Below are positions 8,377 through 17,552 of a stretch of 64,000 bases of DNA, piece by piece. Position numbers and translations under genes: made by a program. Positions within the stretch are counted from its first letter, which is position 1; every line of letters starts with the position of its first letter. The DNA comes from Bacteroidales bacterium (GTDB lineage: Bacteria > Bacteroidota > Bacteroidia > Bacteroidales > CAIWKO01). The notes beneath the pieces are model-generated. The model saw only the letters and a list, made by a program, of their open reading frames with translations. It did not search any database and was not told where the DNA came from. The DNA lies in assembly GCA_023228145.1 (NCBI GenBank), contig JALOBU010000013.1:35587-99586 (forward strand), written 5' to 3'.

Positions 8377-9057
8377 TTAGTATTCGGGGTAATATTTAAT
8401 TATAATTTCTTTAATCTGTTTTTCATTCAGGTAAATTTTTCTTTTTTTGTTTTTATATTTTTCAGATGCTTCTGAAAGATTCATAATATAATTTTCGTAA
8501 TCATAAATTTGCCAGCCCAACCCATGTTTTATGGCTTCTAAATCAGTGGCAGCTTCAAGTTTTCTTCGGTATGGAATAAACATATACCCTAATCCTGTTC
8601 CTACCATACGACATAAGCTTTTATTAGTATAATCAAGTATATGTGCTAACTCATGCCCCAATATGCCCACTTTTTGGTTATAGCTGAGTTTGACAGGGAG
8701 TATTCCCTTAAAATTCTTTTTTATATTTGCATATATTCTGTACCCCCGTTTTTTTCTTTCTGCAAATAATTTCTTTGCGGGCCTGGCTGCCATACTGAAA
8801 TTCATTTGTTTCAGTTTCATATCAATATGAATCTCTTTAAGCTCAGGATAATGGGAGATAGCAGTATAAAATGACAACTCAAATTCTTCAGGAATGTTTA
8901 TGCAATTAGAAAATGACTTTTTCAGAGAATCAAGTAATGTAACATAATAAACGCTATCGCATTTTACAGGAATTACATTTTCCTGAGCTACTAATTTTAC
9001 AAAGCAGAAAAAAAATACAAGGGTTATCCAATATTTACACTTACGGATTAAGTACAC
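8377..9057 (-). CDS. Secreted HExxH zinc-protease-like protein
   Basis: The 226-residue protein carries an N-terminal hydrophobic segment (WITLVFFFCFVKLVAQ), so it is exported. HELAH at residues 135-139 is a canonical zinc-binding and catalytic HExxH helix, and KLEAATDLEAIKHG about 30 residues later supplies the third ligand in an ExxxD arrangement (Glu168, Asp172), as in gluzincin-type peptidases. The C-terminus is very Lys-rich. It is short for a metalloprotease and I cannot place it in a named family. It lies 11 bases downstream of the 9068-9655 gene and 40 bases upstream of the beta-helix pair, and may process those surface proteins; that link is inference from position only. Confidence 0.72.
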   Translation of the reverse strand: MYLIRKCKYWITLVFFFCFVKLVAQENVIPVKCDSVYYVTLLDSLKKSFSNCINIPEEFELSFYTAISHYPELKEIHIDMKLKQMNFSMAARPAKKLFAERKKRGYRIYANIKKNFKGILPVKLSYNQKVGILGHELAHILDYTNKSLCRMVGTGLGYMFIPYRRKLEAATDLEAIKHGLGWQIYDYENYIMNLSEASEKYKNKKRKIYLNEKQIKEIIIKYYPEY

Positions 9058-9067
9058 TCACTGAAAT

Positions 9068-9655
9068 TTAATCAAATGCATTTATAACAGCAGGGACATT
9101 CAGCAATGCTTCCAGCTTTAGTTTCATCGCCTTGAGTGAGCCCTTTTTGGCAGCTTTTTTCGGATTCCAGAAACTGCCGCCGAAATTTTCACCGCTTGCT
9201 TTAACACTGCTTTCAGCAATTGTTTTTCCAGTATTATCAAATATTTCAAGGTGTAATAAGCAATGTAAACTGGCATTCATATAAGTATCGGTTTTCCATT
9301 CCAGAATGCTGATATAAATTGAACGTGCAGCTTCAGCTTTTTTAAGTTCATCAACAAATGCTTGTTTTGAAAGGCCTGAGCGAGTGGTAACAGGGATAGC
9401 TTTAACTCCTGCTTTTGAAAAAGCAGTTAAAATAATTTCCAGCATATCTTCAGCCAGAGGCTTCCCTGATTTAGTGGTAATATCATATGGAATGCCCACG
9501 CCCGAACGCATGCTGCCACAAAAAGTAGAAAGTTTTGAGGCATTTACAACATATGGTCTTTGTTCATGAACAGCTATTGCCACAGGGCTGCTGCTCTTAA
9601 TCTGTGTTGAAATTACAACCTCGTGATACGGGTGTTTATTTCCAAATGCAAACAT
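9068..9655 (-). CDS. Conserved hypothetical protein, YajG-like pattern
   Basis: The 195-residue protein lacks a signal peptide at the chosen start (MFAFGNKHPYHEVV). The central part reads VAIAVHEQRPYVV...GSMRSGVGIPYDITTKSGKPLAEDMLEIILTAFSKAGVKAIPV, an arrangement like YajG and other periplasmic alpha/beta proteins, which have a strand, a G-rich loop, a long helix and then a strand. I cannot assign a function. The 3' end is Lys-rich (WNPKKAAKKGSLKAMKLK). It is the first gene of the probable minus-strand unit 9655-2913, and the start is supported by the preceding 120-base intergenic region with no longer open frame seen. Confidence 0.65.
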   Translation of the reverse strand: MFAFGNKHPYHEVVISTQIKSSSPVAIAVHEQRPYVVNASKLSTFCGSMRSGVGIPYDITTKSGKPLAEDMLEIILTAFSKAGVKAIPVTTRSGLSKQAFVDELKKAEAARSIYISILEWKTDTYMNASLHCLLHLEIFDNTGKTIAESSVKASGENFGGSFWNPKKAAKKGSLKAMKLKLEALLNVPAVINAFD

Positions 9656-9708
9656 TTTATAATGTTTTGGTTTTAAGCTACTAAAATAGTAAATATTTCA
9701 ACAAACAC

Positions 9709-9763
9709 CTAACAGGTTTACATCATAAATTTTTCGTAATCATTTATAGTTAAAACCTGTTAG
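9709..9763. repeat. Spaced inverted repeat downstream of the macroglobulin gene
   Basis: CTAACAGGTTT (9709-9719) and its exact reverse complement AAACCTGTTAG (9753-9763) are separated by 33 bases. It lies just after the stop of the 9775-15975 gene on the minus strand and may act as a terminator or a REP-like element, but there is no strong T run. Confidence 0.5.
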
Positions 9764-9774
9764 TTCTTAATTAC

Positions 9775-12700
9775 CTATCCGGTAACTTTCACCCGTATTC
9801 CTTCGGAATGTGCCGAAAATTCGGGGGCATACATACATTGTATCGAGGTAATTCCGTTTGAAAAATCTCCTTTCTGGGCTACACGCAAGGGGTATTCAAA
9901 CAAATAGGTTCCTTTTTTAAGATAAGAGATAAAAAAGTTTGTTGCTGCATCGCCGGTGCTTTCGTAATAGCCAATTCCACCCTGATACTTATACTTTGAA
10001 ATTACATTAATGGGTTCAAAGCCGGAAGCCCTCATATCTTTCATGTGGACATATTCCATGTCGCGGTCAACGCGCAATTCAATACGAACTTTAATTTTAT
10101 CACCCAATTTCAATTTAGTATCGGAAGTTATTGGCGTAATTACCGGCCCGTGTTCCGAGTTGCGTTCAACAAATAACTTTTTTTCCAGTTTGAGAGGTGT
10201 TTCGGCTGGAGTAATTTTATCGAGCTGTTCAAAATATTGCCAATAGAGGGCGCCCCATGCTACGCCATCATCGGATTTTGTAACTTTCACTTTTCCCATT
10301 TCCGGCTTGATAGCTTCTTCAAACCAGGAAGTGCGGAAATAACCTGTACCTTCCTGAACCTTTATTTCCGGTGTTTTTTTAGGGTCAACAAGTATGCTTC
10401 CCAACATGATGCTTACTTCAGGCTCTTTCGCCAGCCAGTCAGTTCCTCGTAATAACATTGCATAACAGGCTTCAGCTGTGGCTTTAGTAGTTTTCCAGTT
10501 CTGAGTTTGTTTTTGTTTGAGAAGCCATACCTTCATCTCTTCTACAGATTTCTGGTCGTTGGCCACTTCATCAAAACATTCTATCAGTAATGCCTGAGTT
10601 TCTATTGGAGCCTGGTACCAGTAATAGCCATAATCCATATTTTTCCAATACATTCCCATTTCTTCGCTGAATATTGCATTTTCTTTCAAAGATTTAATAA
10701 TACCTGCAGCAGTTATTTTATCATTCATTCTATTTAATGCAAGCGCTATCATTCCTTGCAGATAGCGATTATTTTCAAGCCAGTATTTTTGTGCCTGGCC
10801 AAAGTAATAATCAAATGCTTTTTGATTTTTGCTTTCCACAGCAATTTCTTTGATAAAATAGCTGCGTGCATAAAGGTATTGGATTTGTATCCCTCCCAGA
10901 TGATTTTTATCCATATCAGCGCCATACTTCAGCAACCACTCGTAATCTTCTCTGATGCGGTCGTCAAGATAACGCGAACCGCATTTAACCATGTTCCATA
11001 CTTTTTGCTGGTCACGAACATCCCGCACACCAAGTTTGTCGAGATGACAGAATCCTGTAATAATATGCTGAGTGATATAGCGGTCATCCGGCATGCCGGG
11101 GAACCATGTCCATCCACCGTTTGATACCTGCAGTTTCTCCAGTTTGCGTAAAGCGCGGTCAATTTCGTTCTGCATACGTTTAATTTCAAAAAGGACACCG
11201 ATGTTGCGTTTCGCCTGAGATTCATTTTTTGCTTCTAAAACCCATGGGGTTTCCTGTAACATAACATATTTCAAATCCTGATTTTTTTCAAGGTTTGATA
11301 ATAAGGCATCTGGTGTGATGTTCTTCCAGCTTTCAAACACTTCCTTTATTTTGGGGTTAGAATTTGCAATAAATGTCGCAATGCTGTTTGCGTAAAAACG
11401 ACTAAAAATCTGTTCGGTGCATTCGTAAGGATATTCAATCAAATAAGGCAACGCCTGAACAGCATACCAGGCAGGATTGGAAGTAAATTCAAGCGTCAGT
11501 TTATAATTAACCAGCGTGTTTGACTTGTATGCATTTATCAGCTTCTCAAAATTGAACTCCTTAATCTGGTTTCCTCTTATAGGCAGGGGCATGGTTTCGG
11601 TAACCAGCATCCTGTTGGTGAGCACAGGAATAATCATTTCTTCTCCATCGCTGAAATTGCCTGCTTTTGCTACTATTTTATAAGTTATGGCAGGTATTCC
11701 TTCTGGTATTTTAATTTCCCATTCCACAGCAATGCTTTGTCCTTTAGGTACTCCCACACACTTCACCTGGTCAATATTTCCGGTAATTACATTAATCGGC
11801 TTCTGTGTTTCTGCATTAAACAGCATAAGTGAAACATAAACTGTCAGGGAATCATTGGTAAGGTTGGTAACTTTTGAATTAAAAACAATCTTATCATTCT
11901 CTCGGAAGAAACGTGGCGGGTTGGGGACCACCATCAGGTCTTTTTGTGTCAGTATTTCTTTCTGAATTTGCGAAAATTTTAAATCTTTAGTATGTGCCAG
12001 CCCCATGAATTTCCATTTGGTAAGTGCTTCCGGCACAGTAAAAGAAATTACTATTTCTCCATTTTCACTGGTTAGCAAATGAGGATAAAAGAATGCAGTT
12101 TCATTGAAGTTAGTACGTGTTTTTATCTCACCAAAATTAATATCCTGGCCTTCTCCCTTGTCCCATCCAGATTCCTTTGATTTGTCTTTTGGGATATTAT
12201 TATCTTCATCATTTTTTTCGCTTTCTTCAAAATAATCCTCGCCTGTGCTACCCCCTAATGCACCCTGAGGTTTTGCAGCTTTTTTCCCGTTTCTTGTAAC
12301 AGTTTGGGCTGCAGTAACAATGCCATCTAAAACAACAGACTGGTCAGCTTCATAGTAATCTCCATCCATGGTTGTGTAATCATAATAACGATTGTAGCTA
12401 TACCTGTTATTATAATCGTATCCATACCAGTTAAGATAATCGTAATACCTGTTTTTGAAATAAACATATGGGTTCCAGTTTAAAGAATATATTCTTGAGC
12501 CAACAGTAGAGAACCCGTGATAAGCTTCCCATGAGCGCTGCATATAATAATAGTTGTAAATATTCAAAGCCCAATAATTAGCTCTGTATGCATCCAGCGA
12601 AGCATCATACATTGCCGCCAGCATTTCTGCAGCGACCTTTTCTCCGTTTTTGCCTTTAATTTTTATTTTCCATTCTTCAGTCTGCCCGGGTTGAAGCTTG

Positions 12701-15700
12701 TTTCTGAATGTTTCAAAACTAATGTCAAGTTCTTTGTTTGTATAGGGAACCTCTATGTTCACATCGTGCTGAAAAACCCGGCTCTGGCAAATAAATGTAA
12801 AATGAACGGCAAAATTGCCACGGTATTCTTCCTTAATAGGGACAGTAACTTTTTTAAGTTCGTTGTTGATTTTTATCCATTCTTTCTGCACTATAACATT
12901 TCCCACTTCAACTTCTTTAAGCACGCTCACATTTTGCTCTTTTGTTCCGATAAGAAAAGCGGCTTCTTCACCAGGCTCGCCTTTGGATTTTAAAGTTGAG
13001 AACCATGCAAAATCATTAAGGGGTATGGTTTTGTCATTGTTGGAATAGACAGTAAAATACGAATATGACTGCACTTTTTCGCCAAACTTATCCACAGAAT
13101 TTATTTCCAGAACATATTGCCCGGATGGCCATGCCTGAAGGTTAGGGATTTTCAGCAACGAATCCTGCTCTGTATCATAACTGTATTCAAGCACCTTGGT
13201 TTCTTTTGCCCATTTTGATGTGTTGGTTTCATTTTCATACATATCATAAGGAAACCATTGGTAATAATCGTTTTTTGAAATTTGCCTTATATCGGGTTCT
13301 TTCCACAGTCTATTGCGAAATATTTTGTCGGGCTGTTTCAGCTTATAAATAATTATGTTGCCTTTAGCATATTCATAAGTGCCGCTCAGGTTAGTAGTGG
13401 AAATGACATAAGGGTCTTTGCTCGTTTTCTCAATTTCATCAGGCAAATCAACATTCACCAACAGGGCTTTATATCCGGCATTCATGCTTGTTTGTGATGA
13501 ACGTGTTTCTCCATTAATGTCAGTTACATCAGCACTGATAAGGTAATTAAAAGTAGGGTCTGATTTTTTACTAACTGTGTAATCCGGCACAGCAGTAAAT
13601 TCAACGGTGAACTCTCCCGAATCATTTGTTGTTGTAGTTCCGTTGGTTATTTCCATCTGTGGTGAGTTTGGATAATATCCATACCAATAATACCACCAAT
13701 AAGGGAAACGGGCTGTACGCACTACCCGATATTTCACCTGTGCATTATCAATATTTGCGCCTGCATAAGCTTTTGCAGTGCCTTTCACAGTTACTTTTTC
13801 TCCCAGTTTATAGGTACCCTTCACCGGTTCAAACTTCACTTCAAACTTCGGGCGTTTATATTCTTCAACAGAAAAATAAATACTTCCCCATGCATCGGCA
13901 ATATGCATCTGGCCGTTAAGCAGTCCGGTTGGTATCACAAACGAACCGCTGAATGTGCCGTATTCATTGCTAGTGAGTTTAACCTCCGAAATTTTTTGAT
14001 AATTTACATCGTATAAAATAACATTTGTTTCAACACCTGGTTTTATTTCTGTAGTTGTTCCATCGGTTTCCATCAGAATACCTTTAAAATAGATTGTCTG
14101 ACCGGGGCGGTATATCATACGGTCAGTAAAATAAACTGTCTTGTAGTATTTCTTTTTCTCACTTTTATGTGCTCTGTACTGATAAAAAGTTGAAGACTTT
14201 AGTTTGTCACTATTCCATGACAATTCTACATAAGAGTTATAATAATAGTTATTACCAGGAACAACTTCAAACATACCGTCATCATTTGAATAGTACCTGT
14301 TTCCCTTGTGGTATTCGTATTCACGTGTGGTATAATTATAAATCTCGTTATAAACCTGAGCAGTTACGCCTTTTAGCGGTGTTCCGTTCTCACGGTTGGT
14401 TACAATGAACTGAACATTTCCGTTTAACAACGAACGTTTAAGATATGCAAGGTTCGACACCCAGAAAGTAGCATAGGATAATGCTTCGGTGTTATAAGTA
14501 AAATTAATATCCGTACCAATAAGTACGACATAAAACCCTGATTCCAGTTCGGGAATTTTTATTTCAGTAGCGTGTGATTGATAATCTCCGGGGTTTGTTA
14601 AATCTATACTGAACTGTTTTAATGGATTAAGTTTGATGAGTTGTTTTACAATTTTTTCATCATAATAATAACGATAGGTGAGCCTGTCATACCATTCATA
14701 ATCTGCTTTGCATATTTTTATATGAACTTTGTTAAGGTTACGGTAATTAAGAAGGCCCCTGAATGGTTTTCCCGGTATGTTAACATCTTCGGTTGTGTAA
14801 GAAAGAGACTTTTCTTTAATTTTCGCCTGAAGGTACTTGCAATTTGCGGTTCCAAAAGCATCAGGAAATTTATTGATGGCCGTATTACAAATATCATACG
14901 CTTTCTTCAGCTTCCATCTATCTGCTTCATCGTTGGTAGAACTGTATTTGTTTCCTTCAATATAATAATAGTTTGCTATTTCATAAATCACTTCCGATGA
15001 AGATGGAAATGATTCAAACTTTTTGTAAAGCGCCTCAAGCGACTGCATAAACAAAGTGTCCTTGTCGGGGTGTATTGACTTCTGCCTGATAAATTTCAGA
15101 CGTTTCAGGTCGTCATCAATGAGCGCCCTGGGGTCGGAGTCGTTTTTGTGAAAATTTAAAAGGTCCTGAAATAATTTTGACGCATAATATATTAATGAAT
15201 ATTTATCATCAGAGCCGATGTTCAGATTTGAATATTTATCATAGGGATTAAAATACTCTGCTTTATCAATTTCAAAACGATTTACCGGGCTCACCAGACC
15301 GGGTTCTTCGTTGGCAAAAAAATCAATGGCGCGATGCACAAGGAAATCATATAATGTAGGTCTGAAATTTTTGGAGTCGCTGCCTTGTTTTACAAGTATT
15401 TCATCATACACCTCGATAGAGGTTTTTTTTAGGTTTTCGCTGTCATCAAGCGATAGCTGATAATATTTTATACATTGTTCAACAATTTTTCTCAAATCCC
15501 ATGTCCTTATGTCTTCAGGAACAAAATCCACCGTTTCCGTTCGGTTAAGAAATTTATAGCGGTTATTCTGGTAATATTTCCAGTACACTTCAGCTATCAT
15601 TGAATAAATGACGGGTTTTATTGGAAATTTTGCTTCTGCCACTTCGGCAGTCAGGTCATTTATTTCTTTCACATAGTCATCCTCACTTATGTATGACTCA

Positions 15701-15975
15701 AGCCGGAGCTTGTAAGTAACTGCTTTTACAAAGTTGCCCGTATGATTTTCCGCTTTGGCTTTCTGATAAATAACTTCCACCACTTCAATAGCTGAGCGAG
15801 TAAGGCCTTTATTCACCAAAGAATCGGCTTTAGCCCATAGTGTTTTGTAGTCGTCATTCACCGAAATCGTTTCGGCAATAGTTTTCTGATGTATAAAAGC
15901 CGGAAGTATTGATTTAACGGCAATGGCTGACACAGAAATAATGAGCGCCAGGGCAATGATTTTGAAAGTTTTCAT
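9775..15975 (-). CDS. Alpha-2-macroglobulin family protein, large Bacteroidota type
   Basis: This 2066-residue exported protein begins with a signal or anchor segment (IIALALIISVSAIAVKS). Roughly residues 30-400 are helical with TPR-like spacing; 400-1100 hold successive macroglobulin-like beta domains, including IYRPGQTIYFKGILMETDG, the MG2 hallmark. A Tyr/Asn-rich segment lies at about 1165-1212, then an acidic, disordered stretch to about 1275. The A2M core follows with YPYECTEQIFSRFYAN: Cys1519-T-E-Gln1522 is the CxEQ thioester motif. The C-terminal part is an alpha/alpha barrel plus receptor-binding-like domain. Bacterial A2Ms trap attacking proteases in the periplasm or at the surface. 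No penicillin-binding protein 1C partner gene, often linked in Proteobacteria, is nearby. Confidence 0.93.
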   Translation of the reverse strand: MKTFKIIALALIISVSAIAVKSILPAFIHQKTIAETISVNDDYKTLWAKADSLVNKGLTRSAIEVVEVIYQKAKAENHTGNFVKAVTYKLRLESYISEDDYVKEINDLTAEVAEAKFPIKPVIYSMIAEVYWKYYQNNRYKFLNRTETVDFVPEDIRTWDLRKIVEQCIKYYQLSLDDSENLKKTSIEVYDEILVKQGSDSKNFRPTLYDFLVHRAIDFFANEEPGLVSPVNRFEIDKAEYFNPYDKYSNLNIGSDDKYSLIYYASKLFQDLLNFHKNDSDPRALIDDDLKRLKFIRQKSIHPDKDTLFMQSLEALYKKFESFPSSSEVIYEIANYYYIEGNKYSSTNDEADRWKLKKAYDICNTAINKFPDAFGTANCKYLQAKIKEKSLSYTTEDVNIPGKPFRGLLNYRNLNKVHIKICKADYEWYDRLTYRYYYDEKIVKQLIKLNPLKQFSIDLTNPGDYQSHATEIKIPELESGFYVVLIGTDINFTYNTEALSYATFWVSNLAYLKRSLLNGNVQFIVTNRENGTPLKGVTAQVYNEIYNYTTREYEYHKGNRYYSNDDGMFEVVPGNNYYYNSYVELSWNSDKLKSSTFYQYRAHKSEKKKYYKTVYFTDRMIYRPGQTIYFKGILMETDGTTTEIKPGVETNVILYDVNYQKISEVKLTSNEYGTFSGSFVIPTGLLNGQMHIADAWGSIYFSVEEYKRPKFEVKFEPVKGTYKLGEKVTVKGTAKAYAGANIDNAQVKYRVVRTARFPYWWYYWYGYYPNSPQMEITNGTTTTNDSGEFTVEFTAVPDYTVSKKSDPTFNYLISADVTDINGETRSSQTSMNAGYKALLVNVDLPDEIEKTSKDPYVISTTNLSGTYEYAKGNIIIYKLKQPDKIFRNRLWKEPDIRQISKNDYYQWFPYDMYENETNTSKWAKETKVLEYSYDTEQDSLLKIPNLQAWPSGQYVLEINSVDKFGEKVQSYSYFTVYSNNDKTIPLNDFAWFSTLKSKGEPGEEAAFLIGTKEQNVSVLKEVEVGNVIVQKEWIKINNELKKVTVPIKEEYRGNFAVHFTFICQSRVFQHDVNIEVPYTNKELDISFETFRNKLQPGQTEEWKIKIKGKNGEKVAAEMLAAMYDASLDAYRANYWALNIYNYYYMQRSWEAYHGFSTVGSRIYSLNWNPYVYFKNRYYDYLNWYGYDYNNRYSYNRYYDYTTMDGDYYEADQSVVLDGIVTAAQTVTRNGKKAAKPQGALGGSTGEDYFEESEKNDEDNNIPKDKSKESGWDKGEGQDINFGEIKTRTNFNETAFFYPHLLTSENGEIVISFTVPEALTKWKFMGLAHTKDLKFSQIQKEILTQKDLMVVPNPPRFFRENDKIVFNSKVTNLTNDSLTVYVSLMLFNAETQKPINVITGNIDQVKCVGVPKGQSIAVEWEIKIPEGIPAITYKIVAKAGNFSDGEEMIIPVLTNRMLVTETMPLPIRGNQIKEFNFEKLINAYKSNTLVNYKLTLEFTSNPAWYAVQALPYLIEYPYECTEQIFSRFYANSIATFIANSNPKIKEVFESWKNITPDALLSNLEKNQDLKYVMLQETPWVLEAKNESQAKRNIGVLFEIKRMQNEIDRALRKLEKLQVSNGGWTWFPGMPDDRYITQHIITGFCHLDKLGVRDVRDQQKVWNMVKCGSRYLDDRIREDYEWLLKYGADMDKNHLGGIQIQYLYARSYFIKEIAVESKNQKAFDYYFGQAQKYWLENNRYLQGMIALALNRMNDKITAAGIIKSLKENAIFSEEMGMYWKNMDYGYYWYQAPIETQALLIECFDEVANDQKSVEEMKVWLLKQKQTQNWKTTKATAEACYAMLLRGTDWLAKEPEVSIMLGSILVDPKKTPEIKVQEGTGYFRTSWFEEAIKPEMGKVKVTKSDDGVAWGALYWQYFEQLDKITPAETPLKLEKKLFVERNSEHGPVITPITSDTKLKLGDKIKVRIELRVDRDMEYVHMKDMRASGFEPINVISKYKYQGGIGYYESTGDAATNFFISYLKKGTYLFEYPLRVAQKGDFSNGITSIQCMYAPEFSAHSEGIRVKVTG

Positions 15976-16055
15976 AAGTTGGTTTTTAAAATTTTGCTTT
16001 CATAGATGCAATATCGGAAAAAATCCATAAAGGCAGAGAAAATTTTTTCCCTATA

Positions 16056-16159
16056 AGCGGTATCGCGGCTCTAAGCCGTACTACCGCTAACGGCATTGAT
16101 AATAACTGTCGGGGTGACTGTGCACAAGGCTTGCGCTCTTGTCAGTCACCCCGACAGTT
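16056..16159. repeat. Pair of strong palindromes, REP-like
   Basis: Two adjacent hairpins occupy the gap between the macroglobulin start and the dihydropyrimidinase stop. The first has nested stems AGCGGTA (16056-16062) with TACCGCT (16082-16088) and CGGCT/AGCCG inside. The second has a perfect 17-bp stem, AACTGTCGGGGTGACTG (16104-16120) with its complement at 16143-16159, extended inwards by ACAAG/CTTGT. Base composition is visibly more GC-rich than the surroundings. No T run follows on either strand, so a repeat element is more likely than a terminator. Confidence 0.75.
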
Positions 16160-16162
16160 GCG

Positions 16163-17533
16163 CTACCTAATTCCTTTCAAAAAATTTCCTTTTAAGTTCT
16201 CAACATTATGTTTCCCGTGTGCAAAAGCTACATGGCTTCCCCGGATAACATATTCCGGCACACCTTTAACAGGAAAGCCTTCGTAAATATTTGAATCGCA
16301 ATTCTGAAACTGAGTTTTTACAGAAATTATGTTTTCGGCATCAGGATTCCAGAGCACAATATCCGCATCGGAGCCTTCTGCTATTACACCTTTTTTAGGG
16401 TATAAGCCAAATATTTTTGCGGCATTTGCAGAAGTTAATTCCACAAAACGATTAAGCGAAATTTTATTTTTCAGAACTCCATAAGTAAATAAAAGCGGAA
16501 GGCGGTATTCAATGCTACCGGCACCATTGGGAATTTTGGTGAAGTTTTCAGCTCCGGCATCTTTTTGCCCAAACGTATTGAAAGGACAATGGTCGGTGGA
16601 AATTACGTCAATGGTTCCGTCAGCAATATGCTCCCAGAGGGCATCCTGACTTTTTTTGTTTCTGAGCGGGGGGCTAAGAATATATTTCAAAACATCAGGG
16701 AAATTTTTATGATACCCTGTTTCATCCAGTAACAAATAGTGAGGGCAGGTTTCAGCATATAGGTGTAAATGTGATTTACATCTAGCAATGATTTCTATAG
16801 CTTTTTTACATGACACATGCACAATATAAGTCTTACATGCAGTTTCTTCTGCTATTTTAATCACTTTTGCCACGGCATCAGATTCGGCATTTTCGGGCCT
16901 TGATAATGAGTGGTAAGCCGGAGATGTTTTTTGTTCAGATAAAAATTTTTGCTGCAAGTGGTAAATTTCTTCCCCGTCTTCACAATGTATGGCAAGTATT
17001 GCATCATTGCCGGCAATTACCTGCATGATTTTTTTGAGCTCATCATAATTTATCCCGATAGTGTCGAGATATGCCAGGTAAGCTTTAAAGGAAGTGATGC
17101 CTTCGGTATGAATACATTGATTGATTTCTTCAGCAGTATTTTCATTAAAAGAAGTGATGCCACAATGTAGGCTGTAATCAATAAGTGATTTTTCCGCTTC
17201 TTTTTTTCGCTGTTTTATGGCTTCGATGATAGATTGCCCGCGTATAGGAGTTACGAAATCAATAATTGTTGTTGTGCCTCCTGCCAATGCCGCCATACTT
17301 CCTGTGTAAAAATCATCTGAAGAATTTCCTACCGGTGTCGGCAATTCCAGGTGGACATGAGGGTCAATGCCACCGGGAAAAGCATACAAACCTGTGGCGT
17401 CAATTATTTGAACACTTTCCTGAATTTCAATATTTTGAGCTATTTCGGCAATTTTGTCGCCTTTCATCAGTATGTCAGCCTTGTCGGTACTGTCAGCATT
17501 TACAATGATTGGATTTTTAACCAGGATTTTCAT
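16163..17533 (-). CDS. hydA: Dihydropyrimidinase / hydantoinase
   Basis: This 456-residue cyclic amidohydrolase probably opens dihydrouracil, dihydrothymine or hydantoins to N-carbamoyl acids. The binuclear metal site is complete: GGIDPHVHLE (His59, His61), SFKAYLAY with the carboxylated Lys150, YIVHVSC (His), and STDHCPF with the final Asp. LSPPLR and the C-terminal GVIAEGSDADIVLWNP beta-sandwich are family typical. Length is normal. It lies 19 bases downstream of the SsnA-like gene, so both are likely on one transcript for nucleobase or related heterocycle breakdown. No dihydropyrimidine dehydrogenase or beta-ureidopropionase is within the window. Confidence 0.92.
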   Translation of the reverse strand: MKILVKNPIIVNADSTDKADILMKGDKIAEIAQNIEIQESVQIIDATGLYAFPGGIDPHVHLELPTPVGNSSDDFYTGSMAALAGGTTTIIDFVTPIRGQSIIEAIKQRKKEAEKSLIDYSLHCGITSFNENTAEEINQCIHTEGITSFKAYLAYLDTIGINYDELKKIMQVIAGNDAILAIHCEDGEEIYHLQQKFLSEQKTSPAYHSLSRPENAESDAVAKVIKIAEETACKTYIVHVSCKKAIEIIARCKSHLHLYAETCPHYLLLDETGYHKNFPDVLKYILSPPLRNKKSQDALWEHIADGTIDVISTDHCPFNTFGQKDAGAENFTKIPNGAGSIEYRLPLLFTYGVLKNKISLNRFVELTSANAAKIFGLYPKKGVIAEGSDADIVLWNPDAENIISVKTQFQNCDSNIYEGFPVKGVPEYVIRGSHVAFAHGKHNVENLKGNFLKGIR

Positions 17534-17552
17534 TTATACAAAGTGTAAATGC

